From: Anaeromicropila herbilytica
GTDB taxonomy: Bacteria > Bacillota > Clostridia > Lachnospirales > Lachnospiraceae
NCBI RefSeq assembly: GCF_016591975.1
Contig: NZ_AP024169.1
Span: 2,829,001-2,893,000, forward strand
Direction: 5' to 3'
DNA length: 64,000 nt
Positions within the stretch are counted from its first letter, which is position 1, and each line of letters opens with the position of its first letter. The translations under genes were made by a program, and so were the position numbers. Of the stretch, positions 1 through 8,817 are shown piece by piece. Below the pieces are notes generated by a model that had not been told where the DNA came from, searched no databases, and worked only from the letters and a program-made list of their open reading frames with translations.

Positions 1-1876
1 GGTTTTCTTTACCTTTTTGTATATCAATCGTATTAGTAATAACTGCAAAGACTTGACAATGCTGGCTGTATTCATAAACACCTGGTCCATCCTGAACCAT
101 TCCATCCGCTCCGATACAATATTTTCTGATACTATCTTGTACCGACACAGCCTCTTCCTGATATTTTAGAGCTTGTTCTTTTCTTCCAATATAATCGGCA
201 AGTTCTGCTGCTTTTTGTAATCCTAAGATATAGAGAAGACTCTCCATTGTTATTGGACCTTGGTTAATTGCATTTGGAACACCGATTTTCCATTCTGGTG
301 TCCAATCAATAAAGGACCAGAATTTGTGTTGTCTATGATACCCTCCTACTTGACCAAGATATCTTTGTTCCGCTTTCTTCTGTTCAAAAAAGTATAGAAC
401 ATTTTCTATCGAAGGCATATGATAGGATATCAGATCTTTATCACCAAAATACATCATATGATCATGTAACATCATGATATAAAAGATTGAAAAACCAGGT
501 ATGACATTTGGTTTGGTATTAGGATAAGCACTACTAATCAGCCCATCATATCGCTGTGCTCTCTTAAAATCATCGATACATTTTCTTGCCAGCCTATCAT
601 CTGCTGCTGAGGCATATGTATATAGAATCTGCGCTCTTGAATCCATTGCATATTGAAGTTGCTCATAGAACGGACAATCTTCATAGGTTTCATGCATACA
701 TCTTTGCAAGGTACGTTCACTGATCTCCCATATATCTTGAAGACTTTCATCTGACGTATTCACTTTCGTTTCTATGTTCAGTGGATATCCAGTTTCAATA
801 TAATCAAATCCATGAATGATAACAGGTGAATCCTTTGTTACTATTTTCAGTTGGATAAACCGAAAAGTTCGAAACCAGAAAGGCTCATAACATTCAAGTC
901 TTGTATCAGTTCCTCTACCAGCTGGATAATACAGATCTTGATATCCTTCTAAGTGGCCGTTGATATAATCCATACGATCTTCCTTAACTGGAAGATTTCC
1001 TTCTGCTATACGATCATTTTGTACATAAGCTTCTGATTGTAATATAGTAAATTCTGAACTATTACCATTTTCAATAAAAAGCCTATAATATCCTGTTGTT
1101 TCTTCGCCTGCATCTATCTCAACTATCTCTTCGGACCAAGGGGGAATCACTATCTTTTCTTTTCCATGAAGCATCTGATTCCATATTTCAAGATCAGATT
1201 TGGATTGTTTTAGATTGATAATACCCTTAAAGTAGCGTTTTTTCTTATACATGAATGGAATTGTTCTAGGATTCAGATTTCCTGGACTTACAGCGTCTCT
1301 GATCTGACTTTTATGATAAGGAACTGCTGCTCTCCAATCGCTATCAATATAATCCTCTGCTTTCCAATCCCAACTCGATTCCTGTTCACGTACTTCTTCA
1401 TATATTTGAAGTGGTGCAAATCCTGCCGCCTCAGGAACAATCTTGATTCCATCATGCACCATGTACTTCCATGTACCATCTGCCGAGAATTCATAGTTGT
1501 TATTATCAACATCTTTACCCATACCAATCACATATAATCCTGGATAATTTGTTCGGATAATACTCTGATTGCCATCTGTTGGCTTTAATGGATATCGTAA
1601 GACCATAATTGCAATGACATTACTACCTTTTTTTAAATAGGAGGTAATATCAATATTATCCTGATACCATATCTGGCTATCGCCTTTACTTGGCCCAACT
1701 TCAACAAAAGTCTGATTGATATATAACTTGTATCTAGAATCAGCAGATACGGTTATTACCACTTCTTTTGGTTCAGCTTCAAATTCTATTTTTTTTCGGA
1801 ACAAGACCATGGTTGCTGCATTGGCATAATGCTCATTCCAATCATTACACCATATCCATTTTGAATATTCATCCAT
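1..1876 (-). CDS. GH78-type alpha-L-rhamnosidase, C-terminal part beyond window
   Basis: The frame is open from ATG 1876 to the window edge (625 codons, no stop), so this is the N-terminal part of a larger enzyme. The N-terminus (MDEYSKWIWCNDWNEH) reads as the beta-sandwich domain of bacterial rhamnosidases and has no signal peptide, so the protein should be cytoplasmic. Near residue 400 it carries DCPFYEQLQYAMDSR, the hallmark opening of the GH78 (alpha/alpha)6 catalytic barrel, and near residue 518 FWSFIDWTPEW, another conserved barrel stretch. The family hydrolyses terminal alpha-L-rhamnosides. It is the last visible gene of a PTS operon and presumably cleaves the imported (phosphorylated?) oligosaccharide. 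Substrate is inferred; GH106 or another six-hairpin family is a less likely alternative. Confidence 0.82.
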   Translation of the reverse strand, partial: MDEYSKWIWCNDWNEHYANAATMVLFRKKIEFEAEPKEVVITVSADSRYKLYINQTFVEVGPSKGDSQIWYQDNIDITSYLKKGSNVIAIMVLRYPLKPTDGNQSIIRTNYPGLYVIGMGKDVDNNNYEFSADGTWKYMVHDGIKIVPEAAGFAPLQIYEEVREQESSWDWKAEDYIDSDWRAAVPYHKSQIRDAVSPGNLNPRTIPFMYKKKRYFKGIINLKQSKSDLEIWNQMLHGKEKIVIPPWSEEIVEIDAGEETTGYYRLFIENGNSSEFTILQSEAYVQNDRIAEGNLPVKEDRMDYINGHLEGYQDLYYPAGRGTDTRLECYEPFWFRTFRFIQLKIVTKDSPVIIHGFDYIETGYPLNIETKVNTSDESLQDIWEISERTLQRCMHETYEDCPFYEQLQYAMDSRAQILYTYASAADDRLARKCIDDFKRAQRYDGLISSAYPNTKPNVIPGFSIFYIMMLHDHMMYFGDKDLISYHMPSIENVLYFFEQKKAEQRYLGQVGGYHRQHKFWSFIDWTPEWKIGVPNAINQGPITMESLLYILGLQKAAELADYIGRKEQALKYQEEAVSVQDSIRKYCIGADGMVQDGPGVYEYSQHCQVFAVITNTIDIQKGKEN

Positions 1877-1952
1877 TGATATCACCTTCCTATTTACCTA
1901 TGATTTAACTGTCTTACTTCTTTGTCCTATTGCTCTTTCCTATTTCTCTATC

Positions 1953-2285
1953 CTATTTTCCACTCATTTTCTTATATACTTCAACGAATTCTTCTGCAAT
2001 GATTCGGAAGGATTCTGCATTCATCATTTGGTCTTCTGCATGTACTAAGATTAGACTCACAGAAGCGTTCACCCCTGAGGTTGCTATATCTTCTGCTTCT
2101 GAAGATAGCATATCTGTATGTACATTATGTGCAATAAGAAAGCATTTTCCGCCTTCTTCAATCAATTCTTTCGCTAAATCAAATTTTTCCTCTTTTGCAC
2201 TTCTGATTGCTTCTATATATTTTGCTCTCGCTGTTCCAGCTGCGCTTATCATTTCAAAGATCTTTCCTACTAATTCGTCATTCAT
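1953..2285 (-). CDS. PTS IIA component, lactose/cellobiose family
   Basis: 110 residues, the usual length of a free-standing PTS IIA of the lactose/N,N'-diacetylchitobiose/cellobiose family (PF02255). The all-helical protein takes phosphate from HPr and passes it to IIB. The phosphorylatable histidine is expected at about residue 82 in LILVHAEDQMM, which matches the family motif VHAQDHLM. It starts with ATG behind GGAGGAAGAAAA. It lies between IIC and the rhamnosidase in a minus-strand operon; a strong hairpin sits just upstream of its ribosome site, so its expression could differ from that of IIC. Confidence 0.93.
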   Translation of the reverse strand: MNDELVGKIFEMISAAGTARAKYIEAIRSAKEEKFDLAKELIEEGGKCFLIAHNVHTDMLSSEAEDIATSGVNASVSLILVHAEDQMMNAESFRIIAEEFVEVYKKMSGK

Positions 2286-2301
2286 TTTTCTTCCTCCATA
2301 A

Positions 2302-2337
2302 TCAAATACCCGAGAGATTTATGTCCCGGGTATTTGA
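2302..2337 (-). promoter_or_regulatory. Intra-operon stem-loop between PTS IIC and IIA
   Basis: An 11-bp perfect stem (TCAAATACCCG / CGGGTATTTGA) with a 14-nt loop lies in the 94-bp gap between IIC stop and IIA start. There is no U-tract after it on the minus strand, so it looks like a processing or mRNA-stabilising hairpin rather than a full terminator. Partial attenuation is an alternative. Confidence 0.6.
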
Positions 2338-2379
2338 GTTTTCAACTAATATGTTCTATTCTTGTTATTATTTTTCTTA

Positions 2380-3651
2380 TTATTCTTGTCCATTTTCAAT
2401 GGCTAATGTACGTCTATCTGCTTTCTTCATAAATGGCATCCAAATCAATGTTGATATAACGATACACACGATCTGTAAGGCAGCACCTTTCCAACTTCCT
2501 GTTACTAAAAATCCACTTAAAACTATTGGTGTTGTCCAAGGTAACTGTACTAATCCTGTCGCTATTGGAACCAACTTTAATGCAAAAGCGATATAAGAAA
2601 CTAAAGCTACTATTGATGATGTAAATATTAATGGAATTGCTAGTGTAAAGTTCAACATCATTGGGAAACCAAACAACGCTGGTTCACCAACATTAAAGAT
2701 TAGTGGTGCTGTTGATATCTTAGCTACTTCTCTATATTGTTTACTTCTTGCAACTATAATAGCAGCAATAACTGCACCCTGAATTCCAATTGATGCAAAA
2801 TGTGAGTAAAAGCTGTTACTAATGATATGTTCTGGCATTAAACCTGCCATAGAAGCTGCTTTATTCTTATCTTCTAATACTTGCCATACTGGAAGCATAA
2901 CTCCTGTAACGATAGAACTTCCATGTAATCCAAAGAACCATAATAATTGTTGGAATGCCATAATAAACATAATACCAATTACTGATCCCCCAACTAAAGT
3001 TAAAGGCATTCCTAATACTTTGTTAATAAGACCAACAGCATCAGTTTTAAATGCATCGAATCCCATTCTAAGCACCCAGAATACACAGATTACTAAGAAA
3101 GATGGTATTAATGCTTCAAATGGTGCTGATACTGCAGGTGGTACTGATGCAGGCATCTTAATCTTAATACCTTTGCTATCAATAAAACGGTAAATAACAG
3201 CTGTAAATATAGCAACTAATATAGCGCAAAACATAGATTGTGCACTAATAGCGCTAAGTGCTAAAGCTGGTGCTCCTTCTTTTGTTGCACCAAGTGGTAC
3301 AAGAACTAAGAAGGAAACAAGTGCTGTAATGACTACTTGAATCTGATTTAATTTCATTTTCTCAGAAATTGAATAAGACATTGTAATTACAACTAATAAA
3401 CCACCAATTGCTATACTCGCAAAATATACATATAACAGTTTTCCTTGCCATACAGCAGCATCTGTGTGAAGAACAGATGACACAAATTTATTGAATCCTT
3501 CTGATGGAAAGCATGCCAAAATTAAGAATATGGATGCTATAAAAGTAAATGGAACGTAAGCTAACATTGCTTCTTTAATTGCATTTACATATATATTTGC
3601 ACTCATTGCTGATGCAAATTTTCCCAACCTCATTTGTAACTTTTCAATCAT
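2380..3651 (-). CDS. PTS IIC permease, cellobiose/lactose family
   Basis: 423 residues, the normal length of a stand-alone EIIC of the Lac/Cel family, with about ten hydrophobic segments. The conserved substrate-site loop appears as IFNVGEPALFGFPMMLN, equivalent to the INEPILFGLPIVLN motif of the family. It forms the membrane channel that imports and phosphorylates a di- or oligosaccharide with the separate IIA and IIB encoded on either side. The genomic pairing with a rhamnosidase and an esterase suggests a rhamnose-containing, possibly acetylated substrate rather than plain cellobiose; this is inference. Confidence 0.93.
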   Translation of the reverse strand: MIEKLQMRLGKFASAMSANIYVNAIKEAMLAYVPFTFIASIFLILACFPSEGFNKFVSSVLHTDAAVWQGKLLYVYFASIAIGGLLVVITMSYSISEKMKLNQIQVVITALVSFLVLVPLGATKEGAPALALSAISAQSMFCAILVAIFTAVIYRFIDSKGIKIKMPASVPPAVSAPFEALIPSFLVICVFWVLRMGFDAFKTDAVGLINKVLGMPLTLVGGSVIGIMFIMAFQQLLWFFGLHGSSIVTGVMLPVWQVLEDKNKAASMAGLMPEHIISNSFYSHFASIGIQGAVIAAIIVARSKQYREVAKISTAPLIFNVGEPALFGFPMMLNFTLAIPLIFTSSIVALVSYIAFALKLVPIATGLVQLPWTTPIVLSGFLVTGSWKGAALQIVCIVISTLIWMPFMKKADRRTLAIENGQE

Positions 3652-3702
3652 ATTCGTACCTCCCGAATTCTTTGATTTTTTTCATTTGCTGTTAACTAGT
3701 TA

Positions 3703-4005
3703 CTAATCCCCCAAAACATCTTTTACATGGTGAAGAACCTTTTTCCCATCCATGCGTCCATAATCCATCATATCAATTGCTTCAATCTTTTTATCTGGAT
3801 ATGTTTGTTTTAAACGTCCTAATTCATAAGCAATCTGTGGACCAATCAGAAGTATGTCTGCAGAAGCCATAATTTCTTCTGCTTTTTGAAGTGCATATGC
3901 GTTAATCTCACACTCATATCCTTCTTCTTTTGCTGTTTCTCTCATTTTGTTAACCATTAAACTTGTAGACATTCCCATGTTACAAAGTAATACAATATTT
4001 CTCAT
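3703..4005 (-). CDS. PTS IIB component, lactose/cellobiose family
   Basis: I chose ATG 4005, 8 nt after CAAGGAGG, rather than the longer in-frame ATG at 4104, because the extra 33 residues translate the ribosome site and are Asn/Lys-rich. The resulting 100-residue protein begins MRNIVLLCNMGMSTSLMV; Cys8 in the P-loop is the phosphorylated residue of Lac/Cel-type IIB proteins. It transfers phosphate from IIA to the sugar in IIC. The gene follows the esterase after a 195-bp gap that contains a 22-bp palindrome, so it may have its own promoter. Confidence 0.93.
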   Translation of the reverse strand: MRNIVLLCNMGMSTSLMVNKMRETAKEEGYECEINAYALQKAEEIMASADILLIGPQIAYELGRLKQTYPDKKIEAIDMMDYGRMDGKKVLHHVKDVLGD

Positions 4006-4111
4006 AATTCTTCCTCCTTGTATTTGTTGTTTGTTGTTTTTGTTGTTTTCATTAGGTTCAATGTTTATGATATAATCATACAATAGGTTCTTGCTATGTT
4101 CCATAACACGG

Positions 4112-4133
4112 ATTACCGTTATAAAACGGTAAT
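4112..4133. promoter_or_regulatory. Palindrome ATTACCGTT-N4-AACGGTAAT, candidate operator before PTS IIB
   Basis: Perfect 9-bp arms around ATAA. It lies 107 bp upstream of the IIB start, in the only large gap inside the PTS operon. The core CCGT-N6-ACGG recurs in the palindrome upstream of the PRD regulator at 7167-7190, which makes a shared protein-binding site plausible. On the plus strand it is followed by T6 and could act as an antisense terminator, but no plus-strand gene is nearby. Confidence 0.5.
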
Positions 4134-4200
4134 TTTTTATAGTTAACGTTGATCATCAAACCGCGATTGGCTAGGAATTCTAAAGATGATACTCTTAGTC

Positions 4201-5130
4201 TTATATCGTTTCAGGTAACTCTAATGCCATGCGTTTTTGTAACCACGCCTCCGCTAATTCCACCCATTTTGCTGCATCTGGGTTCACTTGTTTCTTCACT
4301 TTTGCGCTTTCTTGAGTTGCAAGGCTAAGACCATGAGGCCCTTCCTCAAAGATATGCATATCAAATGGTATGTGTTGATTGGCTAAAGCCTCTGCCATTT
4401 TTATTGTATTCTTAACAGATACGGTACGGTCTTCATAAGTACTCCAAAGGAAAGCTGGTGGAGTGTCCCTATTTACATGTCTCGAAGGACTCATCCTCTC
4501 AATATCTTCCTCTGTTAACTCCTGTTTCCCTAATATTGCTGCATAGGATACACGAAAGAACATTTCTTTTTCTACCTCTATCTGATCTATTTTTGAAAAA
4601 TAATAATCTCCAGCCATATAACCTAAGATAACAGCTACAGGTCTTAAGTGTTCCGAACTTGTCTTTAAATAGTCTAAAACAAGATTTGTATTCCAAGAAT
4701 TTGCATACATAGCCACATTATGTGCTCCTGCAGAAAAACCGCAAAGAGTAATACGATCTACATCCACCTTCCATTCCCTTGCATGCTCTCTGATGAGTAA
4801 CATTGCTTTTCCAATCTCAAGCATTGGATTCGGGAAAACACAATATTCCTTAATCTCTATTTCCTCTTTCGCAGTTGGAAAAGTAACATTAGAATCCTGA
4901 CTAAAATAAGTGGAATATCGTAATACAAACGCCTGGTATCCCATGGCGGCAAAACGAATCGCAACTGGCTCTGCTTCCTGAGTGGCACACTTCATATATC
5001 CCCCACCTGGGCAGATTAGAATGGCTGGTCTATTATAGTCTCCAAGTAAGCTATTTGCATCGTTTTGCACATATGTTGTTAATGTAACATCCTCTCTATC
5101 CTCATATAGCCTTATCTTTTCTGAATACAT
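4201..5130 (-). CDS. Alpha/beta-hydrolase, probable carbohydrate esterase
   Basis: 309 residues with an alpha/beta-hydrolase fold of the acetyl-xylan-esterase/BD-FAE type. The oxyanion-hole strand is ILICPGGGYMKC, the nucleophile elbow is GFSAG (Ser about 133), the acid is in STYEDRTV, and the His is about 266 in EGPHGLSLA, so the triad looks intact. There is no signal peptide; it should act on imported sugars, most likely removing acetyl groups from oligosaccharides before glycosidase action. It is 17 bp downstream of the regulator and in the same operon as the PTS genes. The exact ester removed cannot be told from sequence. Confidence 0.85.
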   Translation of the reverse strand: MYSEKIRLYEDREDVTLTTYVQNDANSLLGDYNRPAILICPGGGYMKCATQEAEPVAIRFAAMGYQAFVLRYSTYFSQDSNVTFPTAKEEIEIKEYCVFPNPMLEIGKAMLLIREHAREWKVDVDRITLCGFSAGAHNVAMYANSWNTNLVLDYLKTSSEHLRPVAVILGYMAGDYYFSKIDQIEVEKEMFFRVSYAAILGKQELTEEDIERMSPSRHVNRDTPPAFLWSTYEDRTVSVKNTIKMAEALANQHIPFDMHIFEEGPHGLSLATQESAKVKKQVNPDAAKWVELAEAWLQKRMALELPETI

Positions 5131-5147
5131 CTGTTATGATCTCCCCT

Positions 5148-7055
5148 CTATTTTTTTATTCCCACTTCACATAGCAACTTGATAAAATGATTAAAGTCTG
5201 GCAATTCTAATAGTTGCATAACAGTTGATTTATCCATCAGAAACTTTGTCGTCACATCGTAGAATTTCTGCGTATCTTCTGTTTTTTCTTCTGATAATGA
5301 TGTTAATATAACCACCCTTACCATATGGGAAGACCATAGAACCTCTTCGTTTAAAACCGCAACCGCAACGATAGTTTCTTTCGTAAGTATCTGACATGGA
5401 TGTGGAATTGCTACCAGATTACCAAAGTCTGTAGGTCCAAAACTCTCTCTTTCTAATATAGACGCTTCAAAATTATCTGGTACTTCTGTCACCTTTTTAA
5501 TTCGTAGACACATCTCATGTAGAATTTCTTCTTTGGTTGATTTATGAATATCAGTAAAGAAATATTTTGGTTGGTAATAATTCTGTAGAAAACGGAAATC
5601 ACCAACTTGTAGAAATCTTCGAACAGCCATTATTTCATTGCTTTCTAAGAAATCCTTAATCTCCATAATTGGAACCGTCACTTTGCTGTATATAGGCACT
5701 GTTGAGAAAATAAAGTCAACATCTGATAAATCACACTGTTCAAAATCATACATTCCACATACCTTAATCGTATTAATGTACTCACCGAATTCCTGACGAA
5801 AGCGATACATAAGCATTTGAGAACTAGCTTTTCCACTAATACATACTAATAAAATATTATTTTTTCGCTTAAATGAGGTTTTCTTTTCTTCCATAGCAAG
5901 TTGGAAGTATAGTGCCAGACATGCGATTTCATCATCAGCTATGTTTTTGTTATATGCTTTTTCTAAAACAACTCCAGCCTGTTGAGCCATGGTGTATGAG
6001 AAAAAGTTCTTCTCTTTTAATTCATCTTCCACGAAGTATTCAAATGGTATATTATACTTTATTCTAATTTCCATCGGTATCAAATGCTGATTTAACATCA
6101 TACGCAGATTCAGATCATCCCTTAATTCTACGTTATATGTCAGATATATTTCTTCTAACATCTGCGACACTAATTTATCCGTTTTCTCAGAAATCACAAA
6201 ATTCGGTTTCGTATTGATATCACCCATATGGCTTTTTCCAGCGATATATATTCCTGTATAATAGATTTCTTCTTTTGTTATTTCAAAAGTTTCTACCTCC
6301 TTAAGTTTCGTATAGATTCTTTCAGCAATCAGAAGTTCTCTTTTATCACTCTCTTCTACTTTTAAAGCTTCCTTTGGAATGTAAAAACCCTTTTTCATCC
6401 TCGATATACTGATATAAATATAAATAACCGTATTCTGAAAAGCAGTCTCAGCGAATCGTACCCCATACTCCTTTGACAAATGTAACAATGCTTCACCTAT
6501 AAGCTCTATTTCTTTTTCCTTTTCTTTTCTCACTTCAAAAAAAGGATTGGTATTCATCAACTGGTTGTGAAGTATGCAGATTCTCATATTAAATTCTTTT
6601 CCAATTGCACGGATACCATAGTATGGCTTTCTTTCTAACTCAATGTGGAATCTATTCAGAATATATTCCACTTTTTTTAATTCATTTGAAAGTGTTTTGG
6701 TTGAAACATACAAGAAACTACTCAATTCTTCAATCTTTATATAATCTTTTCTACTCAAAAATAAAACAAGAAGATAATGAGTTCTTTCTTTTGAATCCGT
6801 AGGTGTTCTTAGTTCCTCTTTTCCTCTACTATTCAAGAAATCCATCCATACACCTGGCTCATTAATTCTTAGATAGTACCCATACCTTGGCTTTGAATAT
6901 ACTTCTGCCCCATGCATCCTAATTTCTTCATTTAATTCCTTAATTCTTGTACGTATCGTCTTCTCACTTGCACCCAATACTTCGCCTAGACTTGCAGAAG
7001 TTTTGAATTCACTTTCTGATAATTCATCAATAATTTCCCATAATCTTCGCTCCAT
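5148..7055 (-). CDS. PRD-containing PTS-responsive transcriptional activator (LicR/MtlR type)
   Basis: 635 residues, the standard length for BglG-related DNA-binding activators. Order: N-terminal HTH (about 1-60, MERRLWEIIDELSESEFKTS), second HTH of Mga type (about 80-140), two PRD domains (about 185-395), a IIB-like domain with Cys405 (NNILLVCISGKASSQ) and a C-terminal IIA domain of fructose/mannitol type with His552 (LVAIPHPCQ). PTS phosphorylation of these domains normally tells the protein whether sugar is being imported. Of the four usual PRD histidines only one is obvious (His324, NQHLIPMEIR); the other positions read Tyr or Ile, so PRD signalling may be reduced. It heads the operon and probably activates it. 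Confidence 0.9.
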   Translation of the reverse strand: MERRLWEIIDELSESEFKTSASLGEVLGASEKTIRTRIKELNEEIRMHGAEVYSKPRYGYYLRINEPGVWMDFLNSRGKEELRTPTDSKERTHYLLVLFLSRKDYIKIEELSSFLYVSTKTLSNELKKVEYILNRFHIELERKPYYGIRAIGKEFNMRICILHNQLMNTNPFFEVRKEKEKEIELIGEALLHLSKEYGVRFAETAFQNTVIYIYISISRMKKGFYIPKEALKVEESDKRELLIAERIYTKLKEVETFEITKEEIYYTGIYIAGKSHMGDINTKPNFVISEKTDKLVSQMLEEIYLTYNVELRDDLNLRMMLNQHLIPMEIRIKYNIPFEYFVEDELKEKNFFSYTMAQQAGVVLEKAYNKNIADDEIACLALYFQLAMEEKKTSFKRKNNILLVCISGKASSQMLMYRFRQEFGEYINTIKVCGMYDFEQCDLSDVDFIFSTVPIYSKVTVPIMEIKDFLESNEIMAVRRFLQVGDFRFLQNYYQPKYFFTDIHKSTKEEILHEMCLRIKKVTEVPDNFEASILERESFGPTDFGNLVAIPHPCQILTKETIVAVAVLNEEVLWSSHMVRVVILTSLSEEKTEDTQKFYDVTTKFLMDKSTVMQLLELPDFNHFIKLLCEVGIKK

Positions 7056-7166
7056 CGTTTATCTCCATCATTTATCTTCATCGTAAACTTTAGTTAATAT
7101 TAAGGACTCTCTAAAAAAGCATTTATATTTTATTGTATCATGTCTATTTCTTATTTCCATTTCACT

Positions 7167-7190
7167 TTTTTCCGTATTAATACGGAAAAA
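7167..7190. promoter_or_regulatory. 24-bp perfect palindrome upstream of the PRD regulator
   Basis: Core CCGTATTAATACGG flanked by T5 and A5 gives a perfect 24-bp dyad, 112 bp upstream of the regulator start codon. It shares CCGT-N6-ACGG with the dyad at 4112-4133. Best guess is an operator for this locus, possibly for the PRD regulator itself. It could also be a bidirectional hairpin, but the loop would be very short. Confidence 0.5.
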
Positions 7191-7262
7191 TAGGAGAAGT
7201 CATAGTTCTGTTAGGTTATTTAGTATCTCCCAAAAAAGTATAAGAGATTTCTTATTACATAA

Positions 7263-7315
7263 AAAAGAGACAGCTTAATTGGTTTAAATATGAACCAACT
7301 CTTACTGTCTCTCTT
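7263..7315 (-). terminator. Terminator downstream of the alcohol dehydrogenase
   Basis: GAGACAG...CTGTCTC stem extended by AATTGGTT/AACCAACT, followed on the minus strand by T6. It lies 280 bp past the alcohol dehydrogenase stop; a repeat cluster sits in between and may have been inserted there. Confidence 0.65.
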
Positions 7316-7404
7316 TATGCATAATTGCATAAGCTACTTTATCTTATGAAATCTTTACAGATAAAGCAGTAAATACAATTATTTTTTCATTTATCATTAA
7401 TATT

Positions 7405-7578
7405 AATGGTTAGGGTGTCAAATTCCCATGCCAAGTTTTTGGCGCTACTACGAATATAAAAGGGGCATGGGAATTCGACATCCTCCGGCGGATGCACACT
7501 CACTTCGTTCGGCGCGTTTATATAATAAAAGTCATTCTACTCAGTAAACTAGAAATGACTTTTGACATCCTAACCATC
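7405..7578. repeat. Nested inverted-repeat cluster (MITE-like remnants)
   Basis: Outer ends are TTAATGGTTAGGGTGTCAAA and TTTGACATCCTAACCATCAA. Inside, GTGTCAAATTCCCATGCC (left) pairs with GGCATGGGAATTCGACAT, making a complete small element of about 80 bp, and AAAAGTCATT pairs with AATGACTTTT at the right. The GGTTAGGGTGTCAAAAGTCATT end is also found at 53423, linking the two loci. No coding capacity. Confidence 0.65.
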
Positions 7579-7594
7579 AATTTAATTTCTATGA

Positions 7595-8764
7595 TTAAGC
7601 TGTGTACGCCACTTTTAATATCGCTAATATTTCATCTGCTGTTAATACTTTATATCCACCTAGAATAACCGTAGAGTTTGCAATAAGAGGAAGCATCTCT
7701 TCTGTCGCTCCTAGTTCCTTGATATTTGTCACGATACCACATTCTTTAATGAATTGTTCCATTGCATCAATACCCTCTAATGCAACTTCATCTTTCGATT
7801 TGCCTGTTGTATCAACGTTCCATACTTGAGTTGCAAAGCGAACAAATTTATCTAAACCATATTTATAAATAAAACGATAATATGGAAGAGAAACTGCTGC
7901 TAATCCCATACCATGAGCACAGTCAGTGTAAGCACCTAGCTGATGTTCAATCATATGAACTTCCCAGTCTTGTGTCTTACTTAGCCCCATAATTGGGTTC
8001 ATAGCAAGTGTAGAACTCCACATCAGATTACTTCTAGCTTCATAATCTGTTGGATTCCCAACTGCAATCTTCGCACTATGAATAATGGATCTAAGAAGTC
8101 CTTCTATTAAATAATCACTTGTTACATCGTCTTCTCCTGAAAAATATGCTTCCATTAAATGTGACATCATATCAAATATTCCACTAACCATTTGATATGT
8201 AGGTAATGAGAATGTATATTCTGGATTGAGGATTGAGAATACTGGATTAACATTTGCAGGAAATACACGTCCATTTTTTAACTTTACTTCTTCATTCGTA
8301 ATAACGGAACCACCGTTCATTTCTGAACCTGTTCCAGCTAATGTAAGAATCGATGCAACAGGAACAATCTTATTATCGACTGGTTCATATTGTATCCAAT
8401 AACGCGTCCAAGCATCTCCTTCACAATAGGCCGATACTGAGATTGCCTTCGCACAATCAATAACAGAACCTCCACCAATTGCTAAGATCAGATCAACATT
8501 ATTCTCTCTTACAAGTTTTGCACCTTCCATTACTTTTTCATAAGTTGGATTTGCCATAATACCAGATAATTCAACGATGTTTTTACCGTTCTTCTCTAGT
8601 ATGGAAATAACTTGATCATAAAGTCCGATCTTCTTAATTGCTCCTTTTCCATAAGCAAGCATTATAGTATCACCGTAATTATTAAGTTCACTGCTTAGAT
8701 TGTCAATTGCATTTTTACCAAAATATATGGTCGTTGGGTTTTGATAAGTAAAATCTATATTCAT
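7595..8764 (-). CDS. Iron-containing alcohol dehydrogenase (butanol dehydrogenase-like)
   Basis: 389 residues from ATG 8764, preferred over the ATG at 8797 because homologues begin at the MNIDFTYQNPTTIYFGK beta-strand and a GGAG lies 8 nt before it. The cofactor loop GGGSVIDCAKAIS, the FDMMSHLMEAYF helix and the DWEVHMIEHQLGAYTDCAHG segment contain the Asp and three His metal ligands of group III alcohol dehydrogenases. The enzyme reduces aldehydes to alcohols with NAD(P)H in the cytosol, typically at the end of fermentation. It is monocistronic, with MITE-like repeats on both sides. Confidence 0.92.
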   Translation of the reverse strand: MNIDFTYQNPTTIYFGKNAIDNLSSELNNYGDTIMLAYGKGAIKKIGLYDQVISILEKNGKNIVELSGIMANPTYEKVMEGAKLVRENNVDLILAIGGGSVIDCAKAISVSAYCEGDAWTRYWIQYEPVDNKIVPVASILTLAGTGSEMNGGSVITNEEVKLKNGRVFPANVNPVFSILNPEYTFSLPTYQMVSGIFDMMSHLMEAYFSGEDDVTSDYLIEGLLRSIIHSAKIAVGNPTDYEARSNLMWSSTLAMNPIMGLSKTQDWEVHMIEHQLGAYTDCAHGMGLAAVSLPYYRFIYKYGLDKFVRFATQVWNVDTTGKSKDEVALEGIDAMEQFIKECGIVTNIKELGATEEMLPLIANSTVILGGYKVLTADEILAILKVAYTA

Positions 8765-8817
8765 TCTTTTTCTCCATTCTTGCGTAATCTTACGCATTTT
8801 ATTATAATTTCACATAT

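Noticed and set aside
2207..2596. Plus-strand ORF opposite PTS IIA and IIC
   Set aside because: Lies across two well-supported minus-strand genes and has no ribosome site or family features.
4006..4104. N-terminal extension of PTS IIB
   Set aside because: Translates the ribosome binding site; homologues start at the MRNIVLLC strand.
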